Assembly: GCA_028097405.1 (NCBI GenBank)
Contig: JAOHEK010000012.1
Coordinates: 1-64,000 of the forward strand
DNA: 64,000 nucleotides
Source: Paracoccaceae bacterium
GTDB taxonomy: Bacteria; Pseudomonadota; Alphaproteobacteria; Rhodobacterales; Rhodobacteraceae
Direction: 5' to 3'
Part shown: piece by piece, positions 60,783 to 64,000 of the stretch
Layout of the letters: each line of letters starts with the position of its first letter
Position numbering within the stretch: position 1 is the stretch's first letter
Program-made: the position numbers and the translations under genes
Notes under the pieces: model-generated
The model's input: only the letters and a program-made list of their open reading frames with translations
Database searches by the model: none
What the model was told of the DNA's origin: nothing

Positions 60783-62147
60783 ATGACAGAACAATCCTGG
60801 GGACAGGTTCGAGAGAACCTTCTATCGACAGTCGGCAAGAACAACTACGTGAACTGGATCGAGCCACTTGAATTTTCCGAACTAGCAGGCGGCGTGGCGA
60901 CCTTCTTTGTGCCAACCAGCTTCATGGGAAATTGGGTGTCGCGCAATTTCGGCGACCACATTTTGCAAGTGCTATCCAATGCAGGCGAAAAGGTTTCGCG
61001 GGTAGAGTTTTCGGTTCCAAAAGTCGGCGTACAGGCGGGCAAGAAAACTGAGATCGTTTCAAAACCCGTTCGACAAAGCAACGGTGGTGGCAATGGTGGT
61101 GGCGATATGCCCGGCGCTCCGCTTGATGCCCGTTTTACTTTCGATAGCTTTGTCGTTGGCAAGCCGAATGAACTGGCACATGCCGCCGCGCGTCGCGTGG
61201 CTGAGGGTGGTGCGGTCACGTTCAACCCTCTGTTTCTTTACGGGGGCGTGGGGCTTGGTAAAACCCACCTGATGCATGCTATCGCATGGGAACTGCGCAA
61301 GCGCTCACCTGGATTGCGGGTGGTCTATTTGTCGGCTGAGCAGTTCATGTATAGCTTTGTTCAAGCCTTGCGCGACAAGGACATGATCGCTTTCAAACAG
61401 CTTTTTCGTTCGGTGGACGTGCTGATGGTCGACGATGTTCAGTTCATCGCGGGCAAGGATGCGACGCAGGAAGAATTCTTCCATACGTTCAACGCGCTTG
61501 TTGATCAGCACAAACAGATTATCGTCAGTTCCGACAGCGCTCCGACGGATATCGATGGCATCGACGATCGGATCGTCAGCCGCTTGCAATCGGGCCTAGT
61601 CGTTGACCTGCACCCGACGAACTACGAACTACGTCTGGGCATTCTGCAACAAAAAGTCGAAGTGCTTTCGGCGCAGTTTTCGAACCTCGACATTCAGGAT
61701 GGCGTGCTAGAGTTTCTGGCGCACCGGATTTCGACGAATGTGCGCGTGTTAGAAGGTGCCTTGATGCGGCTCTTTGCGTTTGGCTCGTTGGTGGGTCGCG
61801 AAATCACGATGGACCTGACGCAAGAATGTCTTGTGGATGTGCTGCGCGCATCGGATCGCAAGATCACGGTCGAGGAAATCCAGCGCAAGGTTAGCGACCA
61901 TTTCAACATCCGCCTGTCGGACATGATCGGTCCAAAGCGTGTTCGTACCTTTGCCCGACCACGGCAGATGGCAATGTATTTGGCCAAACAGTTAACGTCG
62001 CGATCCCTTCCCGAGATAGGGCGGCGTTTCGGAGGGCGGGATCATACGACCGTCATGCATGGCGTGCGTAAGATCGAAGAACTGATGCAGCAAGACAGTC
62101 AGATTGCAGACGATCTGGAATTGCTACGTCGTTCGCTCGAAGCCTGA
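60783..62147 (+). CDS. dnaA: Chromosomal replication initiator DnaA
   Basis: A 454-residue initiator. Domain I (residues 1-85) contains NYVNWIEPLEFSEL; a Gly/Asn-rich linker spans about 99-108; the AAA+ domain has Walker A GGVGLGKT (154-161), Walker B DVLMVDDVQFI and sensor parts; the C-terminal DNA-binding helix contains GRRFGGRDHTTVMHGVRKI, the DnaA signature. No cluster of DnaA boxes is obvious in the 500 bp upstream, so oriC may lie elsewhere. Followed by TauE-like and dnaN. Confidence 0.96.
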   Translation: MTEQSWGQVRENLLSTVGKNNYVNWIEPLEFSELAGGVATFFVPTSFMGNWVSRNFGDHILQVLSNAGEKVSRVEFSVPKVGVQAGKKTEIVSKPVRQSNGGGNGGGDMPGAPLDARFTFDSFVVGKPNELAHAAARRVAEGGAVTFNPLFLYGGVGLGKTHLMHAIAWELRKRSPGLRVVYLSAEQFMYSFVQALRDKDMIAFKQLFRSVDVLMVDDVQFIAGKDATQEEFFHTFNALVDQHKQIIVSSDSAPTDIDGIDDRIVSRLQSGLVVDLHPTNYELRLGILQQKVEVLSAQFSNLDIQDGVLEFLAHRISTNVRVLEGALMRLFAFGSLVGREITMDLTQECLVDVLRASDRKITVEEIQRKVSDHFNIRLSDMIGPKRVRTFARPRQMAMYLAKQLTSRSLPEIGRRFGGRDHTTVMHGVRKIEELMQQDSQIADDLELLRRSLEA

Positions 62148-62162
62148 GCCACAGAAAATCGG

Positions 62163-62906
62163 TTGATTGAGCATCTTCCTTGGTTGCTAATTGCAGCCAC
62201 TATTATCGGTCTTTCTAAGGGCGGGCTTGCTTCGGCGGGCGCGCTTGCTGTGCCCTTTCTGGCAATGTTTATGAATCCTGTGCAAGCAGCGGCGATCTTG
62301 TTGCCGGTGCTTCTTGTCACTGATCTGGTTGCGATCTGGCTTTATCGCCGGGATTTTTCGCCGCCGAATGTCAGAATTCTATTGCCTGCCGTTTTGACCG
62401 GTATCCTTCTTGGAACCTTCATTGTTCCATACGTTTCGGAACCCTTGCTCCTGGCTTTTACAGGTGCCGTGGGCCTATGGGCCGTCTGGCGCCGCTGGTC
62501 CCGGATGAACAGCGACATGGCCACCCAGCCGCGGGCACTTCCCGGCGCAATTTGGGGTACGATCTCGGGCGTCACCACATTTATTACCCATTCGGGGGCC
62601 CCGCCGATGCAGGTTTTCCTAATGCCGCAGAATCTACCGCGTTTGATGTTCGCAGGCACGATGGGAGTCACTTTTGGCATCGCTAATTTTGCGAAGATTC
62701 CCGGATATTATTCGCTTGGATTTTTTGAGGGACTGGACTGGCCAGTTGCTGGCGGGCTGGCCCTTGTGGGGTTGCTTGGCACCGTACTTGGACGTTGGTT
62801 GGTCAAGGCGATGTCGGACAGGATTTACAACCGGGTCATCGAAGGCCTGCTTTTCATTCTGTCGCTTATCTTGCTTTACAAGGCCGCCACGGAGCTTTGG
62901 GCGTAA
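62163..62906 (+). CDS. TauE/SafE-family membrane exporter inserted between dnaA and dnaN
   Basis: A 247-residue protein of about eight helices: IIGLSKGGLASAGALAVPFL and GVTTFITHSGAPPMQVFLMP are the two family repeats. TTG start 62163, 15 bp after dnaA. It may be an exporter of sulfur-containing or other small anions. The dnaA-dnaN neighbourhood is usually very stable, so this gene is a lineage feature. Confidence 0.85.
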   Translation: MIEHLPWLLIAATIIGLSKGGLASAGALAVPFLAMFMNPVQAAAILLPVLLVTDLVAIWLYRRDFSPPNVRILLPAVLTGILLGTFIVPYVSEPLLLAFTGAVGLWAVWRRWSRMNSDMATQPRALPGAIWGTISGVTTFITHSGAPPMQVFLMPQNLPRLMFAGTMGVTFGIANFAKIPGYYSLGFFEGLDWPVAGGLALVGLLGTVLGRWLVKAMSDRIYNRVIEGLLFILSLILLYKAATELWA

Positions 62907-63003
62907 CTGTCCACTTAGCGAAGGCAAAAGTCCCTTAAAGCCATTGCGCCGGGGTCAAAAATCGATACGTTGATCGCCCGGGTACAGCACGGAGCGAGGG
63001 ACC

Positions 63004-64000
63004 ATGGAATTCTCGATCGAACGCGCCGCACTTTTAAAGGCGGTCGCTCAGGCACAGTCGGTTGTTGAACGTCGAAACACGATTCCGATCCTCGCCAATG
63101 TGCTGATCGAAGCCGCAGGCGATCAGGTCAGCTTCCGTGCGACGGATTTGGATATCGAAATCGTCGATCAGGCCCCCGCAAAGGTCAGCCGCGCCGGAGC
63201 GACAACGGTTAGCGCCGTCACGTTCCACGAAATCGTCCGTAAGTTGCCCGATGGATCATTGGTCACAGTCACCGATGATGGCGCTTCTGGTCGTATGACG
63301 GTGGATGCCGGGCGGTCGAGCTTTTCTTTGGCAACGCTGCCGCGCGAAGATTTTCCCGTTATGGCAACGTCGGAGTATGAAGCGAACTTTGCCGCACCTG
63401 CACCTGTGTTGCGCCGCCTCTTCGACAAGTCGAAATTCGCCATTTCGACAGAAGAAACGCGCTATTACTTGAATGGTGTCTACTTGCACGTCTCGGACGC
63501 TGATGGCGCGCAGGTTTTGCGCTGTGTTGCAACCGATGGTCACCGGTTGGCACGCATCGACGCTGAACTGCCTGAAGGTGCAGGCTCGATGCCAGGCGTG
63601 ATCGTACCGCGCAAAACCGTGGGCGAGTTGCGGAAACTTCTCGATGACGACGACGCGCAGATCGCAGTCAGTGTCAGCGAGACCAAGATTCGTTTCGCAA
63701 CTCCGGGGATCACGCTGACATCCAAAGTGATCGACGGCACCTTTCCCGACTACACACGCGTCATTCCATCGGGCAACACCAAGCGGCTTGAAGTCGATGC
63801 TGCAGAGTTCGCCCAAGCCGTAGACCGGGTGGCAACTGTCAGCTCGGAACGCTCGCGTGCGGTTAAGCTTGCACTAGACGAAGACCGGTTGGTTTTGTCG
63901 GTGAATGCGCCCGATAGCGGTGCGGCAGAAGAAGAGCTTTCGGTCGCCTATGCAGATGAGGCTTTGGAAATCGGTTTTAACGCCAAGTACTTGCTGGAAA
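63004..64000 (+). CDS. dnaN: DNA polymerase III beta clamp, 5' part (3' end outside window)
   Basis: The first 332 codons of the sliding clamp. The start MEFSIERAALLKAVAQAQSV, then TIPILANVLIEA, RATDLDIEIVD, the second-domain motif LRCVATDGHRLARIDAELP and VIDGTFPDYTRVIPSGNT are conserved. The third domain is only begun (KRLEVDAAEFAQAVDRVATV). The reading frame is open to the last base of the window. Confidence 0.96.
   Translation, partial: MEFSIERAALLKAVAQAQSVVERRNTIPILANVLIEAAGDQVSFRATDLDIEIVDQAPAKVSRAGATTVSAVTFHEIVRKLPDGSLVTVTDDGASGRMTVDAGRSSFSLATLPREDFPVMATSEYEANFAAPAPVLRRLFDKSKFAISTEETRYYLNGVYLHVSDADGAQVLRCVATDGHRLARIDAELPEGAGSMPGVIVPRKTVGELRKLLDDDDAQIAVSVSETKIRFATPGITLTSKVIDGTFPDYTRVIPSGNTKRLEVDAAEFAQAVDRVATVSSERSRAVKLALDEDRLVLSVNAPDSGAAEEELSVAYADEALEIGFNAKYLLE

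Overview
The window is from an alphaproteobacterium of the order Rhodobacterales (Roseobacter/Rhodobacter group). The evidence is the ChvI-ChvG-HprK-RapZ-EIIA(Man)-HPr cluster divergent from pckA, a PetP/PetR-type regulator pair, a NaVSp-like sodium channel, a methylsuccinyl-CoA-dehydrogenase-like gene, moderately high G+C and frequent ATGA/GTGA stop-start overlaps. No strain name can be given from the sequence alone.

Region 1 (1-8852) is the right end of a genomic island or degenerate prophage. A P4-type tyrosine integrase (7402-8619) faces a 50-bp 3' fragment of tRNA-Trp (8803-8852). That fragment lacks the D-arm and 5' acceptor strand, so it is an attachment-site scar and the intact tRNA should lie at the far end of the island, outside the window. 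Inward lie an AlpA-type regulator, a PC4-like ssDNA-binding protein, replication-type and packaging-type phage proteins in tight overlapping order, then a wreckage zone with a frameshifted phage gene, two IS3-family relics and two decayed genes. An AT-rich pair of membrane-protein genes sits exactly between the IS3 relics. A precise 10-bp tandem array follows the C-terminal half of an AAA ATPase at the left edge.

Region 2 (8853-16322) is core: secE, nusG, rplK and rplA. It is interrupted by a four-gene membrane/lipid-type operon (fatty-acid-hydroxylase-like, acyltransferase-3, small hypothetical, HTTM/VKGC-like). rplJ-rplL-rpoBC do not follow rplA. Region 3 (16324-20383, mostly minus) holds a PlsC-like acyltransferase, then rnhA, a GST, a methyltransferase and ispH in overlapping order, and a NYN-domain protein. 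Region 4 (20670-27941, plus) holds rpoZ-rsh (ppGpp), DUF2062, mtgA, a GST, queG, an EamA exporter and DUF1294.

Region 5 (27948-34186) holds ilvE, divergent petP-petR, a deacetylase-like gene and the isoprenoid run xseB-ispA-dxs. Region 6 (34226-45550) holds the sodium channel, a YeeZ-like SDR, adenine deaminase plus AMP nucleosidase, HU, a thioredoxin-like/CcdA pair, an EamA exporter, a HAD phosphatase, Mn-pyrophosphatase, a zone of tiny ORFs, DUF2161 and recO. Region 7 (45633-64000) holds a lipoprotein, an acyl-CoA dehydrogenase, TauE/SafE, pckA, the chvIG-hprK-rapZ-EIIA-ptsH-acyltransferase run, a 3-hydroxyacyl-CoA dehydrogenase, etfAB, a VOC protein, a rhodanese, dnaA, a second TauE/SafE and the 5' part of dnaN.

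The functional themes are carbon and nitrogen sensing through an incomplete PTS wired to ChvGI and PEP carboxykinase, acyl-CoA oxidation with ETF, isoprenoid precursor supply (dxs, ispA, ispH), stringent response and replication initiation. The least explained sequence is in the island (tandem repeats, IS3-bracketed membrane pair, nested palindrome), in the lipid operon between nusG and rplK, in the phased repeats ahead of rplK, and in the mini-ORF region near 43.8 kb.
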